Positions 7,957 through 19,200 are shown, counted from the first letter of the stretch. The stretch is DNA of 64,000 nt from Dictyobacter vulcani (GCF_008974265.1 NZ_BKZW01000001.1:3906001-3970000); one strand, 5' to 3'. Made by a program: numbers and translations. Notes: generated by a model not told the origin, from the letters alone.

Positions 7957-9510
7957 CTAGTTTTTACCGGGGGTGGACTCAACCGCGCTGGCTCCATTGA
8001 CACCAGGACCATCCTGCTTGTTTTTCGTATCCTCGTCATTGGTGCGCAAAGGAGGAACATTGTTCATCAGATCCCCGATGCGAGTACCACTGAGGAGTTC
8101 GAAGAGGGCAGGAACCTGGGCGACCATGTTCATCACATCGCCGGTCAGGCGGCTGGCACCGACACCATTGTGGTTGCCGTCGCCGCCAGTAGAGACGATG
8201 GTAACCTTGTCTACTTTGCTTAATGGCTCAGCAATGGCACGTACGATCTCTGGCATACCGGTCAGCAGTTTATCCAGTACAGCAGCCTGATTGTATTCGT
8301 GGAATGCGGCAGCTTTGACTTTCATCGCATCAGCTTCAGCTTCACCTTTGGCGCGGATAACTTCGGCTTCAGCCAGACCACGGGCACGAATGACTTCAGA
8401 CTCCGCGAGACCACGGGCACGATTGGCATCGGCATCACCAACACCACGTGCCTTGGATGCATCCGCCTGACCTTGTGCTTCCAGGATCAAGCGCAGGCGC
8501 TCGGCTTCAGCGACCGTTTCGATCCGGCGACGTTCGGCTTCGGCAGCTTTCTGGATGGTGGCTTGCAATTCCAGTTCACGGCGTTGAATTTCGGCCTGTT
8601 GCACTTTGATCTGGGCGTTTTTCTCTACCTCGGTAACGCGTACCGCTTCAGCAACTACCTGCTGCTGGGTCACATTGGACTGGATATCATAGGCTTTGTC
8701 GGCGGACGCCTGTTGCTTTTTGACTTCGGCGTCAAATTCGGCCTTTTTCAGGGACAGGTTACGCTGCGATTCAGCCTGCAGGGCCATGGACTCGGCTTCC
8801 GCTTTTACACGCTCTTGATCTGCCAGTGCGCGGGCAACCGCGGCCTGACGTGAGGCATTGGCCTGCTCAATCTGCGTATCGCGCTGGGCGAGGGCGGCGG
8901 CGATATCGGCCTGTTTGCGAATCTGGGCAATCTGTGGACGACCCATGTTGACGATATAGTCATTTTCGTCGCGCACATCTTTAATGGTGAAGGAGATAAC
9001 TTCCAGTCCCATTTTCTGCATATCCGGGGTGACGGTACGCAGCATCTTGCCGCCAACGCTCTCTGGATCTTTGACCAGATCCTCAACCGTTAACTGACCG
9101 ACGATACCACGCAAGTGACCTTCCATGACCAGGCGGATCAGGTTTTCGCGCTCTTCCTGGCTCTTGCTCAGGAATTGCTCGGCGGCGGTACGAATGCTTT
9201 CGTCATCCGAGCGCACTTTGATCTGTGTGACGGCCTCAACGTTAACTGCCACACCCTGGGTGGTGTAGAGCGCCTGACGTGGCGCTACATCGAAGGACAT
9301 TAATTCTAGCGAGAATTCCTGAGCACGATTGAACAAGGGAATGACCAGTTTGGCACCACCGGTGATGACGTGGGTACCACCCTGACCATAGACGATTAAG
9401 GCCTGGTTCGGACCCACTTTGCGTAACAGGCTACCCCATACACGTACAAAGATGGTCACAATGATGAGAACTGCTGCGGCACCAATGCCAATCAACCACA
9501 AGAGGGGCAT
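7957..9510 (-). CDS. floT: Flotillin-like SPFH/band 7 protein
   Basis: 517 residues: an N-terminal membrane helix (about 3-27), an SPFH domain (about 30-200), then a long Ala/Glu/Arg coiled coil (about 200-400) with tandem copies of ARGLAESEVI / ARGLAEAEVI / AKGEAEADA, the flotillin signature, and a polar C-terminal tail. Flotillins scaffold membrane microdomains and work with NfeD proteins. The start is preceded by AAAGGAG. It begins 6 bp after the NfeD-like gene, so the two are an operon. Confidence 0.92.
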   Translation of the reverse strand: MPLLWLIGIGAAAVLIIVTIFVRVWGSLLRKVGPNQALIVYGQGGTHVITGGAKLVIPLFNRAQEFSLELMSFDVAPRQALYTTQGVAVNVEAVTQIKVRSDDESIRTAAEQFLSKSQEERENLIRLVMEGHLRGIVGQLTVEDLVKDPESVGGKMLRTVTPDMQKMGLEVISFTIKDVRDENDYIVNMGRPQIAQIRKQADIAAALAQRDTQIEQANASRQAAVARALADQERVKAEAESMALQAESQRNLSLKKAEFDAEVKKQQASADKAYDIQSNVTQQQVVAEAVRVTEVEKNAQIKVQQAEIQRRELELQATIQKAAEAERRRIETVAEAERLRLILEAQGQADASKARGVGDADANRARGLAESEVIRARGLAEAEVIRAKGEAEADAMKVKAAAFHEYNQAAVLDKLLTGMPEIVRAIAEPLSKVDKVTIVSTGGDGNHNGVGASRLTGDVMNMVAQVPALFELLSGTRIGDLMNNVPPLRTNDEDTKNKQDGPGVNGASAVESTPGKN

Positions 9511-9516
9511 ATTGAT

Positions 9517-10257
9517 TTACTCCTTTTTTGTATCATTGCGCATAATCATTTCAGATTCATTTTTATTTGGTTCTTCAAGTAGAGCGCGTAGCGTTGCCAT
9601 GTCATCGGTTTCTGGTACATGGACGCCAGATGATTCTTCCTGGCTGACAAAATGATCCCAGGTATCGACTTCGGCGATGCCGCGTTGATAATTCACGACC
9701 ACAACCTCTTGATCGCGTTCTAAGCGACGACCATCGATACTGCGAGCCGGAATACTTTTTCGCATACCACCGGGAGAGACATAAAGGATCTCGCCCAGTC
9801 CATCCTGGTGAATGGTTGTGCTGACTTTACCCAGCAAGCCGGTTCGATCCGAGATATCTTGTATCGTGGCGGCCTCGCTATTGCCAAACATGCGTGAAAA
9901 CAGCGAAAGCATCAAAGCCGCTACCGCCAGTCCGATGATGCATGCCAGACCTAAGACAATAGGGATCTCGAAAAACGTAGTTGTGTGTAAGGCATAACCA
10001 AAGAAACCAAAACCAATCAGAAAAAGAACAATACTCGTTGGATTCAGAATACTGAGCAGTGAAAAATGATTCTGATCACTGTTATTGGTATGATGGGCAC
10101 CACCCTGGTGGCCGTGGATATGGATATGATGTGCCTGGTGGGCTCCATCCCCACTATGGTGTCCAAGGTTGCCGAAGAGCGCTGTGATGATTAAGTACAG
10201 CATTCCAAGTAGAAAACAACCAATAAACAGTAACGACAGCTGATCAGTTGCGATCAT
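9517..10257 (-). CDS. NfeD-like membrane protein (flotillin partner)
   Basis: 246 residues. There is a membrane helix at about 7-27, a His-rich segment (HHIHIHGH, about 44-55) that could bind metal, two further helices (about 75-120) and a C-terminal OB-fold-like domain (about 135-205, with GLLGKVST, GEILYV and VVVVNYQRGIAEV), as in short NfeD/YqiJ proteins. The direct partner gene, flotillin, follows within 6 bp. The start is preceded by AAAGGAG and overlaps the previous gene by 14 bp. Confidence 0.8.
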   Translation of the reverse strand: MIATDQLSLLFIGCFLLGMLYLIITALFGNLGHHSGDGAHQAHHIHIHGHQGGAHHTNNSDQNHFSLLSILNPTSIVLFLIGFGFFGYALHTTTFFEIPIVLGLACIIGLAVAALMLSLFSRMFGNSEAATIQDISDRTGLLGKVSTTIHQDGLGEILYVSPGGMRKSIPARSIDGRRLERDQEVVVVNYQRGIAEVDTWDHFVSQEESSGVHVPETDDMATLRALLEEPNKNESEMIMRNDTKKE

Positions 10258-10582
10258 AGGTATGCTCCTTTAGTTCTGGACATACTATGACGTATACTCC
10301 TTGTTGCTCAACGCGTTCAATGATGTTGATGATGCTGGCGAGTATACCGCATGTCCCCAACACACAGGCCAGTAACAGGCATGGGAGTGCGGGTGACGCT
10401 CCAATAAAAGTTAATAAAGGAAATAGTGTATCCGCCTGATAGCCGATGATAGCAAGTAAACAGGCACTGGCAATCAATGCTAATGAAGCCAGGACTGGAT
10501 GGCGTTGCAACACTGGATGACGCCGTTGCCTGTGTTTCATCAAGCGCGATTGACCAGACAAGTGATACGGCTCCGGGACCAT
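10244..10582 (-). CDS. Small membrane protein, unknown function
   Basis: About 112 residues from the chosen ATG at 10582, which has AAGGAAAG about 10 bases upstream; starts at 10612 (ATG) or 10657 (GTG) are also open. A basic N-terminal region (KHRQRRHP) precedes two hydrophobic segments (SLALIASACLLAIIG and CLLLACVLGTCGI), then a short polar tail. No family is recognised. It overlaps the NfeD-like start by 14 bp, so it is translated with the flotillin operon and may belong to the same membrane system. Confidence 0.55.
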   Translation of the reverse strand: MVPEPYHLSGQSRLMKHRQRRHPVLQRHPVLASLALIASACLLAIIGYQADTLFPLLTFIGASPALPCLLLACVLGTCGILASIINIIERVEQQGVYVIVCPELKEHTYDRN

Positions 10583-10744
10583 TGTTCTGCTTTCCTTCGC
10601 TTTCTGTAACATGACTCGTTTGTTTGAAGTGCTCGTTACTCTATACCCTTCCCACACGTGATTCCATTCCTTTATTCAACCTGGAACTGGCTCATACATC
10701 ACCACATAGATATAGACGTTACCTCAGCTTTAAAATACAATGCG

Positions 10745-11227
10745 CTATTCGACTTCTTCATGCATATCCAGGGCATCAATAATAGCTTCAAGCTCTTCAA
10801 TAGATAATTCCATAAACGTACGAAATACTGCCAGGTAGCGTCGGGGTTCCTCTACTTCAGCGAGCAAGTGTAAAAGTTCACTGAGAACTGGTTCATTGCG
10901 CCATTCGGCCGCATTGGCCAGTAACCAGGTGCCCAGCCGATCCCCTTCTTGTCCTACCTCTGTCAGCAAGTCAGTACTATAATCTGGCGGATCGCTCACC
11001 AGATAACCTGGATGGACCTTGAAAAAGCGTGAGAGCAGATCACGGCTGGAAGCGGTCAGGTGCAATCTTTTTGAACTTTCTAATTGTGAAAGATAGGCCT
11101 GACTGATGCTTTCACCCAACTCCAGGTGCATCGCTTTTACAACTTCCATCTGTGTCATCGGGCGACTAAACCCTCTCAGCTCGCCTTCAACTTCACGTAA
11201 ATGTTTAATCTTTTCCGCTAGATTCAT
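10745..11227 (-). CDS. XRE-family transcriptional regulator
   Basis: 160 residues. The N-terminal helix-turn-helix (about 5-75: TQMEVVKAM, ISQAYLSQLESSKR) is a typical Cro/CI-type fold. The C-terminal part is helical and acidic, with no known ligand motif. It is the first gene of the leftward membrane-stress cluster. Its own promoter carries a small palindrome at the -10 region, so autoregulation is likely. It may control the flotillin genes downstream, but a 90-160 bp gap leaves room for a separate promoter. Confidence 0.85.
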   Translation of the reverse strand: MNLAEKIKHLREVEGELRGFSRPMTQMEVVKAMHLELGESISQAYLSQLESSKRLHLTASSRDLLSRFFKVHPGYLVSDPPDYSTDLLTEVGQEGDRLGTWLLANAAEWRNEPVLSELLHLLAEVEEPRRYLAVFRTFMELSIEELEAIIDALDMHEEVE

Positions 11228-11255
11228 GACAACCTCATAACTATTTGCTATAAGG

Positions 11256-11284
11256 AGTATAGCTAAACGCTATGTACTTGTCAA
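11256..11284 (-). promoter_or_regulatory. Sigma-70 promoter of XRE gene with palindrome
   Basis: On the minus strand, TTGACA (11279-11284) and TATACT (11256-11261) are separated by exactly 17 bases. The palindrome ATAGC-taaac-GCTAT covers the end of the spacer and the -10 box, a fitting place for a repressor. Transcription would start about 20-25 bp before the gene. Confidence 0.7.
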
Positions 11285-11435
11285 GGGGAAAAAGGGTTTT
11301 TACCGGAATGGGGGAATCTTACTGGTGGGTCAGCTATTTCCTTATACAAGGGAAGGGCCAGGGAAAAAAGGTTTGACCTATCTCTTCTATTATAACTGTT
11401 CTGATGAGAAGTATATACATAGTAGGCTAAAATAA

Positions 11436-11471
11436 CCAGAGCGGCCATCCAGGTCTGGATGACCGCTCTGG
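11436..11471. terminator. Intergenic hairpin
   Basis: 17-bp arms, CCAGAGCGG-CATCCAG and its complement with one mismatch, and a 2-base loop. It stands alone in the 415 bp between the XRE promoter and the penicillin-acylase end; no gene is seen there. It has no clear U-run. Confidence 0.45.
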
Positions 11472-11699
11472 TGAGAGGGTACTGGTAACCAGAGAAATGG
11501 GTCGGAAAGAAGGGTCAGGGTATCTGTAAAAGTAAAGAAAAGGTTTCAGGTTAGAAATGGTGAGGCCTGTACATGCGAACAAGCCTCTCATCAAGTGATG
11601 CAGAGCCTGTGACTCACTCTTGCTACTCACATGTCCCTAGTATAGACCCAAATCTTCAAGAAACCATCACAGATTTGTAAAGTTTGTTTAGGGATTTCC

Positions 11700-14149
11700 T
11701 TACAACTTTTTGGGTTGTAAATACATTTTCCCTTCCGCCTGTTTTTTGATCTCTTCTTGCTGATAAAGCATAGGATGCGTTTCGCCGTTGCGCCAGAGGG
11801 CAATAAAATCATCATAGTGTTTGCTGGCGGGATGACCCGATTGTCCTGGCGCATGGATCGAGCGTGAGGCGGAAAAATCTTGCAGGTCGATGATCTGGCG
11901 ATAGGATGGGACGACCAGCACGTTTTCTGGCTCAGCTGAGTTTGCTGAACCTACATTGATGGTATCGCCATCGCCACCGACCGGGAAAGGACCGCGATTG
12001 AAAAATGACTCCAGCGCTTTGACTGTTCCCAGCGGGTGGGTGTATTTCATTGTATGGATTGCTCCATATTGCCAGCGTAGGATATTGCCGCCCAATCTCT
12101 CTTTGAGTTCCTCCAGCGTGCCTGCCAGTGCTCTTTCCATGGCAACCTTCCAGGTGGTGGGTCCATTGGGAGGACCGAATTGGCGAACCAGCTATCCTGT
12201 TGCTCACGCAATAAACGCAGTAGTAGTGGACGCGTACGGCCAGCGTACCCGTTCAGGGTGCCCAGCGCACTGATACTTTTGCCCAGATAGTTATGTAGCA
12301 AGTCCTCATCATCTCCCAGGACGGCATCCAGCACCAGACGTTCTAGTTTGCGCACAAACGTGCTATAGAGGCTGGCCCCGATACTATCAGGTCGCAACTG
12401 GTAATCCCAGGTCTGCAGAATCTCCTGGGCCGCGCGTGCCATCGCGTTGGCAGGCTCTATTTGTAGTATGTAAGGAACGATCTCAGCGGCGGGTAAGCAA
12501 TACTGATCATGTTGAATCTCTGCCATGTCTGCGACCGTCAACTTTTTCTTACTGGTTAACAGATCTTGAATGCGCTGGGCGCGATAGCCGTTGAGCCATT
12601 CGTGGGTAATGTAGTAGGGATAGTCGTCATTTACCACTCGATGGTTGGCCGTCACCAGGAAGTGTTGGTCAGGATTATATGTGCGCGGCAGTTCTTCAAA
12701 TGGAATTCTTCCAGTCCATTCGTATTCACCGCTCCAACCTGGTACTGGAACGATAGATTGGCCTTTGGCGCGGATTGGAATATTACCGGCCATGGTATAG
12801 CCGATATTCCCGGCATTGTCCGCATAGACAAAATTCTGCGCTGGCGTATCCCAGCTACGTAAAGCATGCTGGAATTCCTGCCAGTTTGAGGCGCGATTGA
12901 TTTGCCGTACAGCGGTCAGTAATGTTCCCGCTTCCAGACTGGTCCAACGCAATGCCAGTGGCAGTTCGGTGAGCTCGCCCTCGGTAGTCTGAGCCTGCGA
13001 AATGGCAGGGAGATGGGTAATGATAGGACCATGGCGCGTTACCCGCACCTCTTCCACTACTGGTTGTTCGTTCCCCTTGACCAGGATCTCCTCGCGGATA
13101 ACCTCGGCCTCGGCCCACTGACCACGAAACTCATACTGGCGTGGATTTTCAGGATTGAACTTCTCGACATAGAGATCCTGCACGTCTGAGACAGCGTTGG
13201 TGACGCCCCAGGCGATATGTTGATTATGTCCGATAATCACACCAGGCGCGCCTGGAAAGCTGGCCCCGGTCACATCCAGGTCACCAGCTATCAGATGACA
13301 TTCGTACCAGATCGAGGGCGCGGCCTGACCCAGGTGTGGATCATTGCAGAGCAGGGGCGCGCCACTTTCCGTCATAGTGCCATCGACGACCCAGTTATTG
13401 CTACCACCCATAATGCTAAAACCGCTCAGCGTCTGAAGCTGTTCGTATTGTTCGAGCAGTCCCAGGTTGATGCCCTGGTAGGCGACGCCGGGAGGAATGA
13501 TCAGTGGATGCTGGGGATCGTAGCCAGCCTCGAGTTTCACGGCGCGTTCGGGTCCGATCTTGGAGATGATGCGGGCACGAATCAGCTCGGTTTCCCAGTT
13601 ACCATTCAGGCTCCAGGCCTGGACTTTTCCCCATTGCAGGGTATCGGAAGGCTGCCAGGGTTCAGGCTGGTAACCCAGGATGGTGAATTCGACGGAGAGT
13701 TTGTTTTTGTGGTGGGTAATAAAGCTGTTGACGCCCCGGGCATAGGCCTCCAGAATGTGGCGGTCGTGGTCAGGTAAGGTGGCTGTATCAGCGACAGCAG
13801 CTCGGTGCATACCCAGACGACGACTAAAGCGGTCCACTTCCAGCGTCATTGGTCCCAATATCTCAGAGAGGCGACCAGCGCCAATACGGCGATGCAGATC
13901 CATTTGCCACAGGCGATCCTGGGCGTGTACATAGCCCTGAGCAAAATACAGATCATCTTCATTGGCCGCATAGATATGCGGAACGCCATAGGGATCTGTG
14001 ACCACTTCAACCGCTTCATGCAAGCCATCCAGTTGAAATGTCCCGTTTTTGGAAGAAAGTTGGCGGTGCGTCACTAGTGAATACATGCCACTGACAAAAC
14101 CGGTTGCCGCACTGGTCTTCGTCAGGTTTTTACGCCATCTGGATGCCAT
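11700..14149 (-). CDS. Penicillin acylase family N-terminal nucleophile hydrolase (frameshifted as sequenced)
   Basis: About 816 residues when repaired. The family matures by self-cleavage to expose a Ser; here the Gly-Ser is in IMGG-SNNWVV at residue 250, preceded by the alpha chain with DPYGVPHIYA, and followed by LLCNDPHLG. Substrates are amides, such as acyl-homoserine lactones, beta-lactams or others; the true one cannot be told. At about 12175 the frame changes: upstream ends DSWFANS, downstream resumes as PNGPTTWKVAMERALAG and runs to the stop at 11700. One missing base near GGTCCTCCC explains it. There is no obvious long signal peptide, only a basic N-terminus and a weak hydrophobic stretch. 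Confidence 0.85.
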
Positions 14150-14215
14150 GGGTTTGTCCTCCTTCGTTGGAAACAGACCATAAAAGAAGTGCTGAGTAGC
14201 AGCGAATAAACTCGT

Positions 14216-14253
14216 AAGGCGGATGACTACCTGTCTGGTACATCATCCGCCTT
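14216..14253. terminator. Hairpin between cysS end and penicillin-acylase start
   Basis: 11-bp arms AAGGCGGATGA and its complement, with a 16-base loop, starting a few bases beyond the cysS stop. The better U-run (TTTGTATTTT) is on the plus strand, so its direction is uncertain. Confidence 0.5.
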
Positions 14254-14259
14254 TGTATT

Positions 14260-15681
14260 TTACACCAATTGGGTTCCTTTTGGCGTATCACGGACTTCAA
14301 AGCCCATATCTTTCAACGCATCCCGTAATCGATCGGATTCCTTCCAGTCGCGGTTGGCGCGGGCGGCATCGCGCTGGCGTACCAGTTCCTGGGCCTCGTC
14401 GCTGATCGTGACGGGAGCCTTTGGACTAACCGTATCCAGGCGCAGTCCCAACACACGATCAAAATCCAGGATCAGGTGGCGGCGCTCGCCTGGCTCGATC
14501 TTATTGGAACGGGCCGCTTCGCGGGTAATGCTGATAGCGATTGGCAGATCCAGATCATTATTGATGGCTTCATGGAATGCCTCCAGCTGTTTTTGTGCTT
14601 CTGCCGACCACGTTGTGGGTGCCTCAGTCACAGGCAGGTCGGCGATATCCGCACGCAAATTGTTCAACGCGTTTTGCGCGGCCACAATCGAGTCATCGGT
14701 GAAATTCAGTTTTGAGCGATAATGGGCCGTCAGCAACAGGTAGCGATAAGCCATAGGCTCGATGCCGCGCTCTTTGAGCGAGCTCAGTAACAGCACATTA
14801 CCAACGGAGCGTGACATCTTGCTATTGCCAAAATCCAGAAACTCGCTATGCACCCAGTATTTTACAGGCTGTTTTCCGGTGGCACCCTGACTCTGAGCGA
14901 TCTCGTCCTCATGATGGGGGAAGACCAGATCGATACCTCCAGTGTGGATATCGAATTGTTCGCCCAGATATTTGGTAGCCATGGCGGAGCACTCGATGTG
15001 CCAGCCAGGGAATCCGAGTCCCCATGGACTCTCCCAATTCATCTGGCGTGACTGATCACCATGTTTCCAGAGCGCGAAGTCCTCTGTGTTTTGTTTGTCC
15101 TCCGCTACCTCCATCTGAGCGCGCCCATGGCCGCCGGCACGTAGATTCTCCACGGTATTGCCGGACAGTGCACCATAACTTGGGAATTTATTCACTGCAT
15201 AATACACACTACCATCACTGACATATGCCAGACCATTCGCGATCAATTTTTCAGTAATTTCAATCATTTCATGAATATGATCGGTCGCCTTTGGCACCAT
15301 ATGTGGTGGCAGGATATTCATCTCATCGCTATCTTGCAGATACTGCTCTGTATAGTGGGCTGCAATCTCATAGGCTGAACGGCCAGTCGTGCGGGCCTCA
15401 TGTTCCAGCTTATCCTCGCCGCCGCGTGCATCATCATCCTCATGTAGATGGCCTACATCAGTAATATTGCGGACAAGATACACATCATAACCGTTATATT
15501 CCAGCATCCGGCGTAGCCAATCTGTGGTAGTAAACGTACGCAAGTTCCCGATGTGGATATCTTTATAGACGGTTGGTCCGCAACCATAGATGCCCACTTT
15601 TGGAGCGTGAAGCGGTTGAAAAGGACTTTTTGTGCGCGTCAATGTATTATAGAGGTAAACTGGTTTGTTTGTTGTTGCCAT
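14260..15681 (-). CDS. cysS: Cysteinyl-tRNA synthetase
   Basis: 473 residues, class I aminoacyl-tRNA synthetase that charges tRNA-Cys. The HIGH-type motif is HIGN at about 42-45, the zinc site begins with GCGPTVY, and the second His/Glu site is in [11 protein letters not shown]. The KMSKS-type motif is KMSRS. The C-terminal anticodon-binding part ends [14 protein letters not shown] ribosome site, GGAG, lies just before the ATG. No T-box was recognised upstream. Confidence 0.96.
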   Translation of the reverse strand: MATTNKPVYLYNTLTRTKSPFQPLHAPKVGIYGCGPTVYKDIHIGNLRTFTTTDWLRRMLEYNGYDVYLVRNITDVGHLHEDDDARGGEDKLEHEARTTGRSAYEIAAHYTEQYLQDSDEMNILPPHMVPKATDHIHEMIEITEKLIANGLAYVSDGSVYYAVNKFPSYGALSGNTVENLRAGGHGRAQMEVAEDKQNTEDFALWKHGDQSRQMNWESPWGLGFPGWHIECSAMATKYLGEQFDIHTGGIDLVFPHHEDEIAQSQGATGKQPVKYWVHSEFLDFGNSKMSRSVGNVLLLSSLKERGIEPMAYRYLLLTAHYRSKLNFTDDSIVAAQNALNNLRADIADLPVTEAPTTWSAEAQKQLEAFHEAINNDLDLPIAISITREAARSNKIEPGERRHLILDFDRVLGLRLDTVSPKAPVTISDEAQELVRQRDAARANRDWKESDRLRDALKDMGFEVRDTPKGTQLV

Positions 15682-16223
15682 GAGCTATTTCTCCTCTAGA
15701 TGCGTTGTATTTATGCTTGTGCTTGTGCTTGTATTCGTGTTCTAGATGCATGAATCGTGCTTGTATGGTACGAGGTAGTAGCTCAGACGGAAGACGTGTG
15801 GGGGAGCGATGTATCTGGCCTTTGCGTTGGAGGACACGCCAATACGTTCACAGAGGGCTGAGCTACCGCTTGATGCTGCCTCCGTGAACGCATAGACAGG
15901 TGCAATTGTGCATTCGAACGTTCACAAGTCACTCCAACATGATCTGAATTTATTGGCTTAATTCATTTTCAGTATAACACATAAACCCGGATCAGTACAG
16001 AGCCTCGTACCGGTGTAGCGGCAGCGCTGGTCGCTGCGACCCGTTCACGTCCGAGTAAGCAACCTCCACGCAACGGCGCCTTCACGGCTGCCTCCGTTGC
16101 ACGTACAGATAGGTGGCTTTCTTATACGTGAAGGGGGGCAACGGCAAGCGTTCCCGCTACGTGGGGGGCCAGTGAGTACGTCCACGGGTCGCAGCGGCCA
16201 GCGCTGCCGCTACGACGGGATAT
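15682..16223. other. 540-bp intergenic region with repeats
   Basis: It contains a short microsatellite of TGCTTG units (about 15715-15731), an inverted pair GTAGCTCAG/CTGAGCTAC (15778-15786 and 15858-15866), one CCAATACGTT 10-mer (15839-15848) shared with the ends of the MITE-like elements, and a 30-bp inverted repeat listed separately. No gene is seen. The cysS promoter should lie within it. Confidence 0.5.
16015..16213. repeat. 199-bp segment with 30-bp inverted ends
   Basis: Positions 16015-16044 (GTAGCGGCAGCGCTGG...) and 16184-16213 are inverted copies with one mismatch in 30. The left arm runs into GTTCACGTCCGAGTAAGCA, the core found in the hairpins at 300-342, 751-793 and near 32796. 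It ends 10 bp past the metH stop and may work as a terminator, or be a small mobile repeat. Confidence 0.6.
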
Positions 16224-19200
16224 TTATACGCCGATCGTTTCTTCGTTTTGGACGCGGATGGCGAAGTATACGGATTGTGGATGGTGGACGACCATCGCGG
16301 CTGTTGATTGTTCTGGGACCAACTGATGAGCTTCGGTGAGATTGACGCCGATGGTCTGTTCAACTGGTAGCAGTTTAAACAACTTCTCGTGGTCGGTCAG
16401 GTCGGGTATGGCTGGATAGCCCCAGCTATAGCGACGGCCGCGTTCACCTTCCAGTTTGAGTTCCTGGCGCACGATGCGATTGGTGTATTCAGCTAGTCCC
16501 TCGGCCATCTCAACGGCCAGACCATGCAGGAAATAGGATTCTGAGTAGTTACCCTGATCCTGCAGGGCCTGGATGGCCACGCTGGCCTCGTCGCCCATCG
16601 TAACCACTTGTAGCGGCAGCACATCTACCAGACCACTCTCAACTGAGGCAAAGTAGTCTGCCATACATAGTTTGTCGTGCTCTGTCTGCCTGCGGAACAC
16701 AAAGCGTGTTACTTCTTTTCGCTCGCCTTTCTGCTGATACAGATCTGGATCATATACCAGTAATTCGTTGCCGCTGGACTGACAGGGATAATAGCCATAG
16801 ACGGCTTTGGGATGTAAGGTGCGTTGCTGACGGGCTTCGCGTAGCATGCGCTCCAGGCGCGGCTTGAAGTCCTGTTCAACCAGGCGCGTGAACTCTTCGC
16901 CGTGTGTTTTGCCGCCCCAGTGCAGGCGATAGAGCGTTTTGTAGTCCATACAGACCGCGACATCTTCCAGTCCGATTCTTTCAAGCATTCTCGCGCCCCA
17001 GAAAGGAGGTGTTGGCGGTGCTGTGACCGGCTTGATGCTGCTGGATGGCGTGGCCAGTTCTGTCGCGCTGGTGGTTACCACCTCGGCAGGTTTGGCGTTT
17101 TTCTTGTTCCGCTCATCGATGGCCTCGTGCTGGATGCGCTGTACGAATTTTTGATGCTCTTCCGTCGATTTCGTCAGCTTATCCACGATATCCAGACCTT
17201 CAAATGCGTCGCGGGCATAGAAGACACCTGGCTCATAAGGATTCGGGGTCGAGTCGGCCTTCTGCTCATCCACAAAGAGGATGCGGCGTCCAAACGAGCG
17301 GTTGATGGCGGCCCCACCGATGATGACCGGGAAGGAAAGATTGCGTTTATGCAGTTCCTTGACGCACAACGGCATCTGCTTGGACGTACTGACCAGCAGG
17401 GCTGAGAGGCCAATTACATCCGCCTTAACCTCGATGGCTTTTTCCAGAATGGTGTTGAGGGGCACCTGTTTGCCCAGGTCGTAGACGGTGTAGCCATTGT
17501 TGCTGAGGATGGTGTTGACCAGGTTTTTACCGATGTCATGCACATCTCCATAGACCGTGGCCAGGACGACCTTGCCTTTGGTGTAGCCTTCCTGTTTCTC
17601 CAGATAGTTTTCCAGATGTGCAACGGAGCGTTTCATCACTTCGGCCGATTGGAGTACAAAGGGTAGGATCAGTTCACCGGCACCAAAGCGGTCGCCGACA
17701 TCTTTCATGGCGGGTAGCAGAACGGTGTTCAGTACATTGACGGCGGCATCATTGTTGTTTACTTCCATGCTGGTGGCTCGTTCGGCCACAACCTGATCGA
17801 TCAGTGGCTCAATGCCTTCTTTGCGGCGATGCAGGATTTGCCAGTGGATGCGTTCTGCGACATTCATGCCTTCCGTGGGATCAACCTTGTCGTTGCCCTC
17901 ATTTTTCTGGGGTCCATGGCTCTCAAAGTAATTGATATAGTTGGGCAAAGCCTCCGGTCGATTAAAAATCAGGTCGTCCGCTAACTGGCGCTGTTCGGCA
18001 TCAATCTCAGTATACGGCGTGATATGGGTTGGATTGACGATGGCCATGTCGAGTCCTGCCTTGACGGCATGATACAGGAAGACGCTGTTGAGGACTGCGC
18101 GGGCATGTGGTTTCAATCCAAATGAACCATTGCTGACGCCCAGGATTGTCATGACGCCTGGTAGTTCTGCTTTGATTTGTTTGATCGCATCCAGCGTCTC
18201 AATGGCGGCTGTCTGCAACTCTTCCTGTCCGGTGGTAATCGGGAAGGTTAACGGATCAAAGATGAGTGAGTTGGGTGAAAGGCCATACTCATTGACGCAG
18301 ATATCATAGATCTTATGCGCGATCTCGACTTTGCGGGCAGTCGTTTTGCCCATGCTGATCTCGTCGATCGTCAGGGCAATCACGGCTGAGCCATGCTCAA
18401 TGGCCATCGGTACCACGTTATCGATGCGTTGACGGCCCATCTCCATATTAATAGAGTTGATCATGACGCGGCCGGGCGCAATTTCGAGTGCGGCTTTGAT
18501 CACATCGGCCTCGGTACTATCTATAACCAGCGGGGCTTCGTTACCCATCGAAAGCTTTTTGACCAGGGTCGCCATCTGCACATCTTCATCGGTCCGCTCG
18601 GTCAGGGCAACCTGCACATCCAGTACATGGGCTCCGCCCTCAACCTGTTCACGGCCAATGGCCAGCAGGGTATCATAGTCATCCGCCAGCAGTGCCCGTT
18701 TGGCTTTACGGCTTCCAGTGGCATTAACGCGCTCACCGACGATCAATGGGGCTGGATCCTGTTGGAGTGAGATCGCACGGATGCCGCTGGATAGGAATGA
18801 GGGCGTGATCTGCTGGAAATCCTTCTGGACGATATTGTTGTCCGCAATCGGACGAGGCTGGCGTGGAGCATTGCGACAGGCTTTGACGATGGCGCGCAGA
18901 TGCTCATGACTGCTGCCACAGCAGCCGCCAATAATATTCACTCCGAACTCGGTCACAAAGTCCAGCAGCGCCTGAGCCATGGGTTCGGGCTCCATCGGAT
19001 ACACGGCCTGACCATTGACATTGAGTGGGATACCGGCGTTCGGGATGGTCGAGATTGGTAAAGGGCAATTCTCGGCCAGGAAGCGCACCGGTTCGCGCAT
19101 ATGCTCTGGTCCGGTGGCGCAGTTCAGTCCGATGATATCTACGCGCAAGCCGAGCAACGTCGTCATCACTGCGGCGATATCGGTACCCAGCAACATGCGG

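Noticed and set aside
8299-8853. Phe/Gly-rich frame of 184 codons on the plus strand
   Set aside because: It lies opposite the Ala/Glu/Arg coiled coil of flotillin and is a by-product of that codon pattern.
15774-15850. A tRNA gene suggested by GTAGCTCAG
   Set aside because: No matching acceptor stem, anticodon arm or TTCGANTC loop can be found at the right distances.
15682-15960. T-box riboswitch before cysS
   Set aside because: The conserved T-box sequence (AGGGTGG-ACCGCG type) and a specifier stem are not seen on the minus strand.
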